A DNA stretch of 64,000 bases. Origin: Actinosynnema sp040640215 (GTDB lineage Bacteria > Actinomycetota > Actinomycetes > Mycobacteriales > Pseudonocardiaceae). Below the pieces are notes generated by a model that saw only the letters and a program-made list of their open reading frames with translations, searched no databases and was not told where the DNA came from. Shown here piece after piece: positions 62,840 through 64,000 of the stretch. Every line of letters starts with the position of its first letter. Position 1 is the first letter of the stretch. A program made the translations under genes and the position numbers. The stretch is taken from assembly GCF_040640215.1 (NCBI RefSeq), contig NZ_JBFABG010000019.1, positions 34,543-98,542 of the forward strand, in the 5' to 3' direction.

Positions 62840-63150
62840 GTGACCCCCGTCGAGTACCCAGGCGGGCACCGGTCAGTCGTGGCGCGGCCTTGCGCGACAC
62901 GCGGATGCTTTGACGCTGGTGCACCTGCGGGCTGCCGTAGGTGCCGTCCGAGGCGGTGTGGATGTCGGCGATCTCCGTGGTGACCGCCCGGTCCTCGCGC
63001 TCTTGGCGGGACGGGTCGGCCTGGTGGGCCACCCAGCCGTGGCAGGTGGAGAAGGCGATGCCCAGGACCCGGAGGACGAACTCGACCCCGAAGTGGCCGC
63101 GAAGTTCTCGACGAGCTTCACGACCGTCGCCGGGGCGGGTCGATTGATCG
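62840..63150 (-). pseudogene. IS3-family OrfB N-terminal fragment
   Basis: Minus-strand sequence reads GVEFVLRVLGIAFSTCHGWV, ADPSRQEREDRAVTTEIADI and HTASDGTYGSPQVHQRQSIR, the start of an IS3-type OrfB before its DDE core. The core is missing, cut off next to the DUF1990 gene. Confidence 0.65.
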
Positions 63151-63520
63151 CCGAGCTGCCGGATACGGCGTGGGAGCGGTTCGCGTCCGGCGCGGGTTCG
63201 AAGGGGCGCGGATGGCGGGCTGGGCCGTGGTCGACATCCGTCCGCTGCGCAAACCGGGTGGGGCCATCGGCTGTTGGCCAGGTGGAGCATTTCCGATCCG
63301 TCCGTCATCGCCTATTACATCTGCTTCGGCTCGGCCGACAGCACACTGCAGCCGGTGTCGGCCGCTCACTGGTCCCGTTGTCCGTCAACGAGATCCGCCT
63401 ATTATGGAACCGGCTCGTCATCCGCGTCACCCACACCGCCGACCACGTCCTGCACTGGCCGACCTGGCGGCGAACAAAGCAAGCCCGCACCCGGATCAGT
63501 CATCACAGTAGACGCGGACA
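63140..63520 (+). pseudogene. IS701-family transposase C-terminal scraps
   Basis: In two + frames: AELPDTAWERFASGAGSKGR, VVDIRPLRKPGGAIGCW, then ISDPSVIAYYICFGSADSTL, then LSVNEIRLLWNRLVIRVTHT and ARTRISHHSRRG. This order matches the end of IS701-type DDE transposases with the central ~150 residues removed. Confidence 0.6.
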
Positions 63521-63548
63521 TCACAAACTGTCGTTGCCGTATTGGCGA

Positions 63549-63780
63549 TCAGTTCGGAATGAGTTTCCGCAGGCAGATGATCGGGCAGGCCAGGCTGGGC
63601 ATCGCCTGGTGGGCATCGGCTCGGCGTTGGGTGCGGACGCGGATTCGTCGGCAGCCCTTGATCCAGGCGCAGGTACGTTCGACCGGCTGACGGGGCTTGC
63701 CCAGTCCGGAGCCACCGGTGAGCTTGACGGCCAGCGGGATGCCGGTGGCGTCGATGATCAGGTGGTGCTCCCTAATCCAC
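63549..63780 (-). pseudogene. IS5-family transposase C-terminal fragment
   Basis: The minus strand encodes LGKPRQPVERTCAWIKGCRR, ADAHQAMPSLACPIICLRKL and IPN before a stop at ~63549, homologous to the end of the 43.5-kb IS5 transposase. The end lies inside a similar terminal repeat (GATCAGTTCGGAATGA). The rest runs toward the contig end. Confidence 0.7.
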
Positions 63781-63889
63781 CACGATCTGGGCTTGGTCCG
63801 CCGCGCTGCTGGACCGGGCCGTGGCCGACGTTTTCGCCCGTGGGCAGACCGGTGCGCTGACCGAATTGGCCGCCGACACGTGGCCCCGT

Positions 63890-64000
63890 GGGGGGGGGGG
63901 CCGGGGGGGGGGGGGGGGCCCCGCGGGGGGGGGGGGGGGGCGCCGCCCCCCCCCCCCCGCCGGCGGGGCGGGAAACCCCCCCCCGGGGGGGGGGGCCGCC
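63890..64000. other. G/C homopolymer tail, probable sequencing artefact
   Basis: The last ~110 bases are almost entirely runs of G and C with no coding or repeat structure. This is typical of failed base calls at a contig end and should not be interpreted biologically. Confidence 0.9.

Noticed and set aside
63890..64000. G-quadruplex or linear-chromosome telomere at the end
   Set aside because: Runs are unstructured alternations of G and C homopolymers without the palindromes of actinomycete telomeres, and look like miscalled bases.

Overview
The window is high-GC DNA (about 70%) with GTG starts, strong third-position GC bias and actinobacterial gene families throughout: HelD/HelR, fused AccD-AccA, DUF1990, TniQ/TnsA-type transposon genes and ArsR-ArsN. 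It most likely comes from a filamentous actinomycete; a Pseudonocardiales-like genus is a guess. No rRNA, tRNA or CRISPR was found. The last ~110 bases are G/C homopolymer and look like an assembly artefact at a contig end.

Region 1 (0.1-4.7 kb) encodes a large fusion of a tryptophan-2-monooxygenase-like flavoenzyme to a metal-dependent amidohydrolase, followed by a PLP histidine decarboxylase that carries one frameshift. Together they suggest a small amino-acid (perhaps histidine) modification module.

Region 2 (6.1-32.0 kb) is the centrepiece: an apparently intact, unfamiliar lipid/polyketide cluster bounded by IS relics. Its right arm is a leftward, mostly translationally coupled operon reading AT-ACP, KS-KS0-KR-DH megasynthase, SDR, WS/DGAT acyltransferase, MPI/DinB-fold protein, alpha/beta hydrolase, GMC oxidoreductase. 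Its left arm holds a second GMC oxidoreductase, a second WS/DGAT, a free-standing KS whose AT and DH domains have lost their catalytic residues, and a coupled rightward operon for a private acyl-CoA carboxylase (fused AccD-AccA, biotin carrier, biotin carboxylase) plus an acyl/aldehyde dehydrogenase. A FabG-type SDR and a LuxR-type regulator sit in the middle. The domain content resembles the secondary-lipid (PUFA-synthase-like) enzymes more than modular type I PKSs. A plausible logic is: the carboxylase makes extender units, AT-ACP loads them, KS/KS0/KR/DH plus FabG iterate, the ALDH-fold enzyme releases or oxidises the chain, and the GMC and WS/DGAT pairs tailor and esterify it. No phosphopantetheinyl transferase is visible.

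Region 3 (32.7-63.9 kb) is an accessory, heavily scarred area. It contains IS481, IS630, IS5, IS3 and IS701 remnants, at least six traces of one integrase-core IS family, TnsA/TnsB-like and TniQ-like relics of Tn7-like elements, a coupled tyrosine-recombinase pair and a serine recombinase cut off by an IS5 insertion. Intact genes among them include a SLATT membrane protein, a HIT protein, a secreted vWA/PKD protein, an ars locus (ArsR-acetyltransferase fusion, palindromic operator, flavoprotein with a duplicated Cys-Cys tail), an MFS exporter, a HelD-type RNA-polymerase recycling ATPase, a SRPBCC protein, a DHFR/RibD-like reductase, an AraC regulator, an epimerase and a DUF1990 protein. Several genes here (COG0523 GTPase, CDF transporter, recombinases) carry single-base frameshifts. 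Either this half is decaying, or the assembly has local indel errors; the intact large operon in region 2 argues that errors are not uniform.
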